Source: Parvibaculaceae bacterium Mf 1.05b.01 (lineage in GTDB: Bacteria > Pseudomonadota > Alphaproteobacteria > Parvibaculales > Parvibaculaceae). From it: a DNA stretch of 64,000 nt. Each line of letters starts with the position of its first letter. Position 1 is the first letter of the stretch. Under the pieces are notes generated by a model. It worked only from the letters and a program-made list of their open reading frames with translations, was not told where the DNA came from and searched no databases. The position numbers were made by a program, and so were the translations under genes. Below, in pieces: positions 8,487 to 17,423 of the stretch. Where the stretch lies: NCBI GenBank assembly GCA_000509225.1, contig BAOK01000001.1, positions 558,001-622,000 on the forward strand, in the 5' to 3' direction.

Positions 8487-9184
8487 CTAGGCTTTGCACC
8501 ATACTCGCCCGAGGTGGATCTAAAGGCGTGCCGGGCAAGAATGTCCGTCCGCTTCTGGGTAAACCCTTGATCGTTCACTCCATTGAGCAGGCACAAGCGA
8601 GCAAGCTTTTCGAGCACATTGCCGTATCCAGCGACGATCAGGCGATTTTGGACACGGCGAGGGCTGCCGGGGTCCAGCACCTTGTTCAGCGTCCACCGGA
8701 ACTTGCGACGGATAGCGCGGCTAAGCTTCCTGCAATTCGCCATTGCGTTGAGACGGTTGAGAAAGACATTGGAGAGTTGTTCGATGTCGTCGCGGATTTG
8801 CAACCAACGTCACCGTTGCGCCTGCCGAGCGATATTGTCGGGGCGGTTGCACTTCTTGATGATGGCGATGTGGATAATGTCATCACGGGGTCGCCGGCCA
8901 AGTGTTCTCCCTATTTCAATTTGGTCGAAGAACGCCCAGACGGGTCCGTTGGCCTGTCAAAGCCAACCGATCCTCCCATCGTTCGGCGTCAGGATGCGCC
9001 GCGGACATTTGATATGAACGGATCAATATATGTGTGGCGGCGCGCCACACTGATGAGTGACGTTGGATTGTTCCTCGAGAAAACACATCTCTTTGAGATG
9101 CCAGAGGAACGGTCCGCCGACATTGATACAGAACTCGATTTTCAGTTTGTTGAGTTTTTGGCGGAACGTTCGGCCGCGCACTGA
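8483..9184 (+). CDS. legF: Acylneuraminate/legionaminate cytidylyltransferase
   Basis: 233 residues starting at GTG 8483 in a GTGA overlap with the upstream stop. The CTP-binding loop ILARGGSKGVPGKNVRPLLGKP is at the N-terminus, followed by VADLQPTSPLR (metal and sugar site) and a C-terminal DIDTELDF block, all diagnostic of CMP-sialic acid synthetases (NeuA/LegF/PseF). It activates the C9 acid as the CMP-sugar donor and closes the operon. The likely users are the FlmG-like transferases at 44148-48035. Confidence 0.92.
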   Translation: MTRLCTILARGGSKGVPGKNVRPLLGKPLIVHSIEQAQASKLFEHIAVSSDDQAILDTARAAGVQHLVQRPPELATDSAAKLPAIRHCVETVEKDIGELFDVVADLQPTSPLRLPSDIVGAVALLDDGDVDNVITGSPAKCSPYFNLVEERPDGSVGLSKPTDPPIVRRQDAPRTFDMNGSIYVWRRATLMSDVGLFLEKTHLFEMPEERSADIDTELDFQFVEFLAERSAAH

Positions 9185-9189
9185 GTGGT

Positions 9190-9486
9190 CTACGAGGCCT
9201 TATTGAGCTCATCGAAGACACCGAATTCATGTTCGATGCTTTTTTCAATGAGAAGCCTCCAGACGGGCTCGGCAATCGCAGGGGAGAGGCCGGTCTTTTC
9301 TGATTCGCGCAAAACGTTGGCGACTACCTGTTCAATGCGGTCTTCATCCCGCACCAAATCGCGACTTGCCTTAATGCGCCCAGCCTCGTTCATCATCGCT
9401 TGCCGCTCTGTCAGAAGGGCAACGAGTTCACGGTCGAGGCGGTCGACCTCCCGGCGGACATCGGCCATCGTCTCGCACTTGGTCAT
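9190..9486 (-). CDS. Chorismate mutase, AroQ class
   Basis: 98 residues on the minus strand, convergent with legF (5-nt gap). All-helical AroQ pattern: VRREVDRLDRELVALLTERQAMMNEAGRIK (first helix with the Arg and Lys that bind chorismate), then a conserved Arg-Asp region RDEDRIEQVV and the C-terminal helix with E-P-V-W-R-L-L-I-E. Monofunctional, no prephenate dehydratase or DAHP synthase fused. It converts chorismate to prephenate in Phe/Tyr synthesis; salicylate-type pyruvate lyase activity (PchB) is a less likely alternative. Upstream site CGGAG. Confidence 0.88.
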   Translation of the reverse strand: MTKCETMADVRREVDRLDRELVALLTERQAMMNEAGRIKASRDLVRDEDRIEQVVANVLRESEKTGLSPAIAEPVWRLLIEKSIEHEFGVFDELNKAS

Positions 9487-9687
9487 GAATTACTCCGAAA
9501 AGGGGGGCGGAGGATCGATAGCATCGACCACCCGATTTCTGCGCCTAACATAAGCATTACTGTCGGTTTGTCACGAGGGCAGAGCGTCGCATTCGGCCCT
9601 AAAACCCATCACAGAAGTGTTATTTAATAATTTTCACACTTGAATTTGTCTTTTGGATGATTATTACATTCTCATAACGTTCTTTAC
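9487..9687. other. Intergenic region between divergent chorismate mutase and ferredoxin reductase genes
   Basis: It should carry promoters for both genes. A possible plus-strand -35 TTGAAT at 9640 is followed after 17 nt by a poor, AT-rich -10; no convincing operator or ORF is visible. Confidence 0.3.
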
Positions 9688-9730
9688 GTGGGCGCAGTAG
9701 CTTGCTATTGGCTCGCCCACTTGTTTTTTT
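9688..9730 (+). terminator. Strong stem-loop with T-tract in the leader of the ferredoxin reductase gene
   Basis: Outer stem GTGGGCG (9688-9694) pairs with CGCCCAC (9714-9720); the inside can pair further (CAGTAG with CTATTG, one G-T). TTGTTTTTTT follows. It reads as an intrinsic terminator but lies only 28 nt before the start codon of the reductase, more than 500 nt after legF. It could be a leader attenuator or a backstop for legF readthrough. Confidence 0.65.
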
Positions 9731-9743
9731 GCGGACCTTTTGA

Positions 9744-10790
<1,047 letters not shown>

Positions 10791-10828
10791 AACCTCTCTC
10801 GCTTAGTCCCCTGGAAGTGAGCCTGATT

Positions 10829-11137
10829 ATGAAGATTGTCGTTTCAGATCGCGACGGCGTTGCGCACGAGCTCGACGCTGTTGAAGGATGGCGGGTGATG
10901 GAAATTGTCCGCGCCCATGGAGTGAAACTAGGTGCTGAGTGCGGTGGCTCCAGTGTTTGCGGTGAGTGCCGCGTACGCGTGGCCCCGGAGTGGCAGAGCA
11001 AGTTGCATGAACCGCGCGATGAAGAACTTGACCGGCTGGACGAGCATCTTGCAGGTGACGACGAACGTTTGTCTTGCCAGTTGATTTTCTCCGAAGAGCT
11101 TAATGGGCTGACATTGAGCTTGCCCGACGCGGCTTGA
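10829..11137 (+). CDS. 2Fe-2S ferredoxin, probable partner of the adjacent reductase
   Basis: 102 residues from ATG 10829, chosen over a GTG 12 nt earlier because GGAAGTGAG sits 8 nt upstream of the ATG. Cluster ligands C38-x5-C44-x2-C47 (CGGSSVCGEC) and C83 (LSC). The acidic segment 61-79 resembles the docking surface of the FdxB/adrenodoxin class. Same class as the ferredoxin at 637 but with a diverged cluster loop (GGSSVCGE against GGACACAT). Likely cotranscribed with the reductase. Confidence 0.9.
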   Translation: MKIVVSDRDGVAHELDAVEGWRVMEIVRAHGVKLGAECGGSSVCGECRVRVAPEWQSKLHEPRDEELDRLDEHLAGDDERLSCQLIFSEELNGLTLSLPDAA

Positions 11138-11259
11138 GCTTGCTGTAAAACGGTCTCCACGGCGACGTCGTTTTGTTTTGCGCTGTTCTCTGTTTCTCTC
11201 TGTGGTAGCTTGCGCTCTCTCAAACCAAGTTTGAGGGCGTGGGTTTTCGGGGGACGCAG

Positions 11260-13941
11260 ATGAAAAAGACACTTTCAGTGATCGTGATCGGCATGATTAT
11301 GTCGACGGCTGCAGTTGAAGCAGCGGAGCTTGTCGCTACGCGCATCACCGCAGAAAACGCCGCTCAATATGTTCAGGCTGGTCCTGATGCCGCAGGCGGC
11401 ATTGGAGACTGGATCCTCAGCAACGGGTCAGTCTGCGCTGTGATTAGCGGTATCGCTCATGAGAGTGAACTGTCTGTACGCGGCGGCACGCTCATCGATC
11501 TTGGATATTGCGGCCGGGCCGATGACCATTATGTCGGCGCGCAGGACCTTATCGATAGTTCCCGAGCTACTCCGGTCAATATTGAGCGCGTTGATGCAAA
11601 GGTTGGTCCGGACTCTGCTGTCATTCGCAGTTTTGGCCGGCAAGGTGGGGTGATTGTCGAGACCAGTTACCGCCTCGATGCCAATGAACCCGACAAGCTC
11701 TTTATCACCAAGCATCTTACTCAACGCGATGGTGAGCCCAGTGTCGCGCTCTACACGAGTATCTTTTTCAACTATTATTCGCTTGTCCCCTTTGTTGCAT
11801 CCACCGTTGATCCCAGCAGGTCGAACGGGTTTGTTCAGGAAAGCTTCGTGACACGAGGCCCGACTGAGATCGCTACATTTGCTCGAACCGCGGATCTGAT
11901 TGTTGCGTTGAGCCCGACAGATGCGGATGCGCCGATCACGTATGGATGGCAGATGGTATCGGCGAAGCGTACGAATGCTGACGGGTCCGTTGTGGATCTT
12001 CCATTTTATGCGCTGGCGGATTTCTCGGCCTTGTCGTTTCTGGCGATCACCGAACCTTTCGTTACTGGCGATGGAGCAGACATTGGCCTTTTGCAGCTGC
12101 TTGAGGTGCCATTTACGGAGCTTGCGGCCGGTGATGAGATTAGCTTCGAGGAAGTATTGCATCTTGCGCCAGGGGCTAATGTGGCTGGGGTAACAGACCG
12201 TATCTATGGCGCTGCTGCGAAGGTTGAGGGGCAGATCTCTGAAGGAGGCGCGGTTGTTCATGTGGACTTGAATGACGGGACACCCTTTACTCAGACCAGC
12301 GCCGACGGCAGTGGCGGCTTTTCGGTGCGGCTGCCGACGGGCGCCTATGCATTGCGGATTGTCGCCGCGGGGGGCAGGGAACTGAGCGTACCTTTTCAGG
12401 TCGGGGAGTCAGATATGACTCTTGAGACAGTGGATTTGCATGCGCCGTCCCGCGTAGCCCTTCCGCAGGGATCCCCCATGCGGCTCACGTTCAAAGGACT
12501 TAATGGCACAGCTGATCCTCTCTTCGGTGGCAATCTCCTGGGCGCTGTCGAGTTGCGGGATGATAGTTCTTATCGTCTCGCGGGGGTCAATCAGATATTC
12601 CTGATGGGGACGGACAAAGACCCAACCTTTGCTCTGCTGCCGCCAGGCACATACAGGGTGTACGCTACGCGCGGTCCTGAATATTCCCTCGAGAAGGCAG
12701 AGGTTTCGGTGGTGGCTGGGAATGACACGGTTCTCAATATTGCTGAGCCGAGTCTTGTTGTTGAGACAGCAGGGTTTATTTCGGCAGATTTCCATGTTCA
12801 CTCTGGACCCAGTTTTGACACGGTGATGCCGCGGGCAAAGCGGGTTGCGACCTATCTTGCTGAAGGGGCAGAGGTTCTCGTGGCGACTGAGCATGAAACG
12901 GTTTTTGATTTTCAACCGACGATTGACCGGCTTGGGGTCGGGGATGTTGTCGCGACCATTGCAGGTACAGAGATTACTGGAGAAGTCGGGAGCGACAGGA
13001 CTCCCTATACTTTGGGCCATGCAAACGCGTTTCCTGTTGATGAGCAAGCTCTTGCGTTCAGACGCGGGGCATTTGCCAATGAAAACCGTCGCTGGCGAGA
13101 AGTGATTGCCGATCTTAAGGCGCGTCGCGCTGACTCTCTTATTCAACTCAATCATGCGCGCTGGGATGACCGGTTCGCGCCTGGGAGTCCCGCCTGGGAG
13201 GAAGATTGGTCTGGGGACCGGGCGGCATATTTCGACCATATGGGCGTTGGACGGTCCTACAATGCAGGTGAGCTATTGGGAAGCGACGGCAACCGTCGCC
13301 TCATTGATCCAGACCCGGTTACAGGAAAGCGTGATATCGACTTTGATGCTATGGAAGTGATGAATGGCATTTCTCGTGAGTCTGAAATAGCTCTTCGTCG
13401 TGACTGGCTCTCACTGGTTTCGCAGGGCGAGAAAATTGTCGCGACTGCCAATAGTGACTCTCATACCGCGTCCCAGCAGGTTGGGCTACCACGAAACATG
13501 ATCGCGGTTGAGGAAGACACGATTGAAGCATTTGACGAGGCGGCTTTTGTGTCTGCTGTTCAACAGGGACGCGTCTATGGCACGACTGGACCGATGCTTG
13601 AAGTGACGCTCGGTGACAAGAGGCTTGGTGAGATGGTTGCTGGTGGAAGTGCGGAGCTTACTGTCAAAGTTTCCTCTGCACCCTGGATTGATGCCTCAAC
13701 GCTGACGATCAGCGTCAATGGAAAAGCGCTTCGGGATTTCCCCGTTGAAAACGGTGAGATAGTCGCATTCAAACTCGGCTTTGAAAAAGACAGCTATGTT
13801 ACTGTTGAGGTGGCGGGCGATCCTGGTGAGGACTACGCTGTGGTTTATCCAGAGTTCAAACCATATGCATTCACCAATCCGATCTATGTTGATGCAAACA
13901 GCGACGGTGTATGGACTGCGCCAGGGCTGGCAACGCAATAA
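11260..13941 (+). CDS. Exported CehA/McbA-type metallohydrolase with PHP domain
   Basis: 893 residues from ATG 11260 (CGGGGGAC upstream; the in-frame GTG at 11239 would spoil the signal peptide). MKKTLSVIVIGMIMSTAAVEA is a Sec signal with AxA cleavage. The first half is beta-rich with a carboxypeptidase-regulatory-like segment near residues 335-390 (DLNDGTPFTQTSADGSGGFSVRLPTGAYAL). The C-terminal half is a PHP metal site: DFHVHSG, ATEHE, HANAFPV, NHARWDD and TANSDSH, in that order. Family members include the carbaryl hydrolase CehA and McbA; physiological substrates of most relatives are unknown. Predicted periplasmic. It is followed 39 nt later by an unrecognised gene in the same direction. 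Confidence 0.85.
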   Translation: MKKTLSVIVIGMIMSTAAVEAAELVATRITAENAAQYVQAGPDAAGGIGDWILSNGSVCAVISGIAHESELSVRGGTLIDLGYCGRADDHYVGAQDLIDSSRATPVNIERVDAKVGPDSAVIRSFGRQGGVIVETSYRLDANEPDKLFITKHLTQRDGEPSVALYTSIFFNYYSLVPFVASTVDPSRSNGFVQESFVTRGPTEIATFARTADLIVALSPTDADAPITYGWQMVSAKRTNADGSVVDLPFYALADFSALSFLAITEPFVTGDGADIGLLQLLEVPFTELAAGDEISFEEVLHLAPGANVAGVTDRIYGAAAKVEGQISEGGAVVHVDLNDGTPFTQTSADGSGGFSVRLPTGAYALRIVAAGGRELSVPFQVGESDMTLETVDLHAPSRVALPQGSPMRLTFKGLNGTADPLFGGNLLGAVELRDDSSYRLAGVNQIFLMGTDKDPTFALLPPGTYRVYATRGPEYSLEKAEVSVVAGNDTVLNIAEPSLVVETAGFISADFHVHSGPSFDTVMPRAKRVATYLAEGAEVLVATEHETVFDFQPTIDRLGVGDVVATIAGTEITGEVGSDRTPYTLGHANAFPVDEQALAFRRGAFANENRRWREVIADLKARRADSLIQLNHARWDDRFAPGSPAWEEDWSGDRAAYFDHMGVGRSYNAGELLGSDGNRRLIDPDPVTGKRDIDFDAMEVMNGISRESEIALRRDWLSLVSQGEKIVATANSDSHTASQQVGLPRNMIAVEEDTIEAFDEAAFVSAVQQGRVYGTTGPMLEVTLGDKRLGEMVAGGSAELTVKVSSAPWIDASTLTISVNGKALRDFPVENGEIVAFKLGFEKDSYVTVEVAGDPGEDYAVVYPEFKPYAFTNPIYVDANSDGVWTAPGLATQ

Positions 13942-13980
13942 GGTTGGGCTGTCGCGGTTGAGCTGGCAGGTAGGTGAGAT

Positions 13981-14775
13981 GTGAGTACGACATCAGTCGA
14001 AATTTCAGGTGCAATCTATCATTTGGGTGCCAGCGGGGACGGTGCCGCAATGACAGACCGCGCTGTTGCTGCTGGTGTCGCTTTTCTTAAGCAGGCAGCG
14101 GCCCAAGCTGACGGCGATATGGACCTGGTTTCCCAGGGACATCTGGATGTCTTGCCTCGCAGTGAAGCAGCGCGTACTGCGTTGGAAGCCGCCCGCACTG
14201 CGGTTCATGCGGGACATCCTGATCACTCAGTTACAGCAGCGACGTATGCGGTCGCCGGCGCGTTGGCAGATCAAACTGTTCAGCATATGTGTGCTACCTC
14301 CCATTTGGAGTCGGCCTATGTTGTCAGCGGTGAATGCGGGGCTTTCTCCATTGACTTTGAGGCGGTGCTGGATGTGCCGTCTGATCTGCGCGGAGCTTTA
14401 TGGCTCGAGATGATCCGAGGCTTGCGTCCGGGTGTCATTAAAGGGGGGATCGCTGTTGCCGGACCTCGGGTGCCCAATAGCGCCGATGGGGACGCAGACA
14501 TTGTAGCGATTTATGCGCGTTCCGGAGCGGAAGCGGCGCTCAGCGCTATACTGATCGCCGACTCAATAGAACTTTCAGACAGGGCCAAAAGCCAGACAAT
14601 TCCTGCTGCAGAGGATATTTGGGATGCGCTCTCCAAAGGGGTTCGGGTGCTTTCTCCTCTGAGGCAGGCCAATTTGGTTCGAACAGGCGTGCTGGCCCAC
14701 CGTGGGCGTGGGCGTTGCATAGGGCAGATCGCCCAGGATCGTTTGCTTCGCTTTGGTGTGTCGGACTGGCGCTAA
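13981..14775 (+). CDS. Conserved-looking protein of unknown function
   Basis: 264 residues from GTG 13981, with AGGTGAG just upstream. No signal peptide or membrane segment. The sequence is alanine-rich and globular, with a histidine- and acid-containing stretch (HLDVLP, HAGHPDHSVTAATYAVAGALADQTVQHMCATSH) and a glycine-rich loop (GVIKGGIAVAGPRVPNSADGDADIVAIYARSG). I do not recognise the family. Codon use and frame are like its neighbours, there is no competing ORF, and it lies 39 nt after the PHP-protein gene, so it is probably a real gene in the same transcript. Confidence 0.65.
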   Translation: MSTTSVEISGAIYHLGASGDGAAMTDRAVAAGVAFLKQAAAQADGDMDLVSQGHLDVLPRSEAARTALEAARTAVHAGHPDHSVTAATYAVAGALADQTVQHMCATSHLESAYVVSGECGAFSIDFEAVLDVPSDLRGALWLEMIRGLRPGVIKGGIAVAGPRVPNSADGDADIVAIYARSGAEAALSAILIADSIELSDRAKSQTIPAAEDIWDALSKGVRVLSPLRQANLVRTGVLAHRGRGRCIGQIAQDRLLRFGVSDWR

Positions 14776-14825
14776 GACCCACTTTTGCGCTTATACTCCT
14801 TGCTATCAACATTGGGAGAGAGCGC

Positions 14826-15452
14826 ATGGGCTTTTACGAAAAATACATTGTCCCTCGGGTCATCAACAGCAAGTTTGCTTGCGGAGCGAAACCTATTTCC
14901 TATCAACGGAAAAAGGTTGTGCCTATGGCGGAGGGCCGTGTCCTCGAAATCGGCATCGGAACCGGGCTTAACCTAGAGCATTATGATCCCTCCCGCGTTG
15001 AGCGGGTGATTGGTCTCGACCCCTCAGAGGAGAGCTGGAAGATTGCCGGTGCGCGGGCGAAGGGCCTGGGATTTGATGTCGAGTTTGTGGGCTTGCCGGG
15101 AGAGGAAATCCCACTGGATACCAATTCGGTTGATACGGTGATGGTGACTTATTCGCTCTGCACAATCCCTGATCCGCAGAAAGCGCTGGAAGGGATGAAG
15201 CGAGTTCTGCGACCAGGCGGCAATCTCATTTTCTGTGAACACGGGCTAGCGCCTGACGAAGATGTTCAGAAGTGGCAGGCCCGCGTCAACCCGCTCTGGA
15301 AACGGATCGCCGGAGGCTGCAATCTCAACCGGAACATTCCGAGTGTGTTGGAGCAGGGTGGGTTCAAGGTGAAGACCCTTGAGACTATGTATCTGCCGGA
15401 TACGCCGCGTTTTGCCGGATTTAACTATTGGGGCACGGCACAAGAAGCCTGA
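14826..15452 (+). CDS. Class I SAM-dependent methyltransferase (Methyltransf_11 type)
   Basis: 208 residues from ATG 14826 with GGGAGAG at a good distance; longer in-frame starts run into the previous gene. Motif I VLEIGIGTGLNLEHYDP at about 37-53, then the acidic end of beta2 (GLDPSEESW), motif IV DTVMVTYSLCTIPDPQKAL and motif VI LRPGGNLIFCEHG. Resembles the small YP_/ubiE-like family that methylates lipids or thiols (phospholipid N-methyltransferase-like or METTL7-like); the closing NRNIPSVLEQGGFKV is shared with METTL7-type proteins. Substrate unknown. Confidence 0.85.
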   Translation: MGFYEKYIVPRVINSKFACGAKPISYQRKKVVPMAEGRVLEIGIGTGLNLEHYDPSRVERVIGLDPSEESWKIAGARAKGLGFDVEFVGLPGEEIPLDTNSVDTVMVTYSLCTIPDPQKALEGMKRVLRPGGNLIFCEHGLAPDEDVQKWQARVNPLWKRIAGGCNLNRNIPSVLEQGGFKVKTLETMYLPDTPRFAGFNYWGTAQEA

Positions 15453-15488
15453 TCCGACATTCTTACAACTCAATTTTTTGGATGTTAA

Positions 15489-16565
15489 ATGACTGATCTG
15501 TTTGAACCTTTGTCGTTCACGCGGGGCCCTGCCATGAAGAACCGTTTCATGCTGGCGCCGCTTACCAATACTCAAAGCCATGATGATGGGCGCCTGTCTG
15601 ATGAGGAATTTCGCTGGCTTACCATGCGGGCCGAAGGCGGCTTTGGCTTGACCATGACTTGCGCAGCGCATGTGCAGGCTGTGGGGCAGGGATTTCCCGG
15701 TCAGCTCGGAGTTTTTTCCGACGATCATCTGGAGGGACTGGCGCGTTTGGCGTCAGCAATCAAAGCTCAGGGCAGCATTGCGGTGGTGCAGTTGCATCAT
15801 GCGGGCATGCGGTCTCCAGAAGAGCTCATCGGCGAAAAGCCGCATTGCCCATCAGACAATGAAGAATTCGGAGCACGGGCTTTGTCGACCGCTGAGGTTG
15901 ACCAGCTGATCGAAGATTTCATCGCCGCGGCAGAGCGGGCGGAGAAAGCGGGCTTTGATGGTGTCGAGCTCCATGGAGCGCATGGATACATCCTCTGCCA
16001 GTTTCTTAGCCCTGGGGTGAACCAGCGGGATGACAAATATGGTGGATCTCTCGAGAACCGGTCGCGCCCTTTGTTCGATATTATTGATGGCATTCGCGCC
16101 CGGTGTGGCGCGGACTTTCATCTCGGTGTCCGGCTTTCGCCGGAACGGTTTGATCTGAAGCTCGATGAGATTGTCGAAGTGGCGCAGCGCTTGATGCGCG
16201 AAGACAAGACCGATTATCTCGATATGTCGCTTTGGAATGTCTTCAAGGAACCGACCGATAAGGAGTTCAAGGGTAGGAAACTCATGGACTACTTCACAGA
16301 GTTGGATCGGGGCAATGTGAGGCTAGGCGTTGCCGGCAAGATAGCGCGCCCTGAAGACGCGCAGGCCTGCCTGGATCAGGGGTGTGACTTCGTTCTGCTC
16401 GGACGTGCCGCCATCCTGACCCACGACTTCCCGAACAAACTTGCCGCGGACGCTTCTTTTGAGCCGGTCAAAATCCCGGTTACGCCGGCCTATCTCAATG
16501 GCCAGGGGCTGAGCGACAAGTTCGTGGACTATATGGGCCAGTGGCCGGGATTTGTTGAGGGTTAG
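15489..16565 (+). CDS. NADH:flavin oxidoreductase, Old Yellow Enzyme family
   Basis: 358 residues from ATG 15489. FMN-binding TIM barrel: LAPLTNTQS at the N-terminus, VQLHHAGMRS, GFDGVELHGAHGYILCQFLSPGVNQRDDKYGGSLENRSR and the C-terminal phosphate loop VLLGRAAI. The HGAHGY and NxRxDxYGGS blocks are the OYE signature with the active-site His/His or His/Asn pair. OYEs reduce activated C=C bonds of enones or nitro compounds; the substrate is not evident. Stands alone between two methyltransferase genes. Confidence 0.9.
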   Translation: MTDLFEPLSFTRGPAMKNRFMLAPLTNTQSHDDGRLSDEEFRWLTMRAEGGFGLTMTCAAHVQAVGQGFPGQLGVFSDDHLEGLARLASAIKAQGSIAVVQLHHAGMRSPEELIGEKPHCPSDNEEFGARALSTAEVDQLIEDFIAAAERAEKAGFDGVELHGAHGYILCQFLSPGVNQRDDKYGGSLENRSRPLFDIIDGIRARCGADFHLGVRLSPERFDLKLDEIVEVAQRLMREDKTDYLDMSLWNVFKEPTDKEFKGRKLMDYFTELDRGNVRLGVAGKIARPEDAQACLDQGCDFVLLGRAAILTHDFPNKLAADASFEPVKIPVTPAYLNGQGLSDKFVDYMGQWPGFVEG

Positions 16566-16588
16566 GGCTTGCCAGCAAACGCATAAAG

Positions 16589-16622
16589 TCCATATAAAGA
16601 TATAAGCAAACCTTTATATGGA
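16589..16622. repeat. Perfect 11-bp inverted repeat just before the methyltransferase start
   Basis: TCCATATAAAG (16589-16599) and CTTTATATGGA (16612-16622) with a 12-nt spacer, 6 nt before ATG 16629. AT-rich and perfectly symmetrical, it looks like an operator for a dimeric regulator or a leader stem that would bury the ribosome site. A weak terminator for the upstream gene is less likely because only TTTCTC follows. Confidence 0.7.
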
Positions 16623-16628
16623 TTTCTC

Positions 16629-17375
16629 ATGGGTGACGTAACCAGCCATTATCGCGATCTGCTAGCGGCGGATTACCTGACTATGGTCGGAGACTTTGAT
16701 GCCCGTGTTCGGGCAGACAAAGGCCTGTTCTGCGGGCTCGATCTTGAATGCGAGACGGGGCGGGCGCGGGCGTTGGATCTTGGATGTGGCCCTGGCATGC
16801 ATTCGGTGGCACTCACAAAGATTGGCTACCAGGTCACGGCGATTGATCGCTCCGACGAGCTTCTCGATGAACTGAAACGCCGAACCGAAGGCTCCACCGT
16901 TCATGCCCTGCAGGGCGATATTACTAAGTTGCATGGGTTGGTGATGCCGGGCTTTGAGCTCGCTGTCTGCCTGGGGGACACGTTGCCCCATCTTTCGTCA
17001 TTTGAGGACGTTGATCGCTTTCTTGGCGAGGTTCATGGCGTGCTTGGCGCCCGGGGTCAGCTCCTATTGGGGTTTCGGGATCTTACCCAGGTGCTGGAAG
17101 GGGTGGACCGGTTCGTTCCGGTTGCCCAAACGGAGGATCGGATCATGACCTGTTTTCTGGAGGACCTGGGCGACAGGGTGGAGGTTCATGACCTTATCCA
17201 CCGGCGAGAAGCGGACGGCTGGGTGCTTCACAAAAGCTCTTATCCCAAGCTGCGGCTTGGGGAGCCAAATGTCCGGAACCGTCTGAAAGCGGCCGGTTTT
17301 GAGATTGTGCATTCGTCGGTAGATCAGGGACAGGTCAAGATGCTGGCGCGGAAGGTGGCTCTTTCTCCTTCTTGA
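16629..17375 (+). CDS. Class I SAM-dependent methyltransferase
   Basis: 248 residues from ATG 16629. Motif I ALDLGCGPGMHSVAL near residue 55, acidic residue at the end of beta2 (AIDRSDELLDELK), motif IV FELAVCLGDTLPHL, then RGQLLLGFRDL. The C-terminal part has beta strands (HDLIHRREADGWVLHKSSYPKLRLG) as in glycine/sarcosine- or small-molecule methyltransferases. Unlike the methyltransferase at 14826 it has this extra C-terminal half. No clear Shine-Dalgarno, and the start is only 6 nt from a perfect inverted repeat. Substrate unknown. Confidence 0.83.
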   Translation: MGDVTSHYRDLLAADYLTMVGDFDARVRADKGLFCGLDLECETGRARALDLGCGPGMHSVALTKIGYQVTAIDRSDELLDELKRRTEGSTVHALQGDITKLHGLVMPGFELAVCLGDTLPHLSSFEDVDRFLGEVHGVLGARGQLLLGFRDLTQVLEGVDRFVPVAQTEDRIMTCFLEDLGDRVEVHDLIHRREADGWVLHKSSYPKLRLGEPNVRNRLKAAGFEIVHSSVDQGQVKMLARKVALSPS

Positions 17376-17391
17376 CTCTCATATAGTCAAG
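17371..17391. repeat. 7-bp palindrome CTTGACT-N7-AGTCAAG before imuA
   Basis: Perfect symmetrical arms that overlap the stop of the methyltransferase gene and end 4 nt before the LexA box. TTGACT (17372-17377) within it is also the best -35 for imuA, so it may be promoter and operator at once. Confidence 0.5.
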
Positions 17392-17394
17392 TGA

Positions 17395-17409
17395 GAACAT
17401 ATAGGGAAC
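17395..17409. promoter_or_regulatory. LexA (SOS) box upstream of imuA
   Basis: GAAC-N7-GAAC, the reverse complement of the alphaproteobacterial LexA operator GTTC-N7-GTTC, both half-sites exact. Located 18-24 nt downstream of a TTGACT -35-like hexamer, so LexA would sit over the -10/start region of the imuA promoter. Confidence 0.88.
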
Positions 17410-17423
17410 ATTTGGCTATTGAT

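Noticed and set aside
11428-12261. 277-residue antisense ORF in the PHP-protein gene
   Set aside because: No family pattern and fully overlapped by an annotated CDS.
17391-17423. GTG start for imuA at 17391
   Set aside because: It would place the exact LexA operator inside the coding sequence; ATG 17424 is downstream of the box and gives the usual N-terminus.
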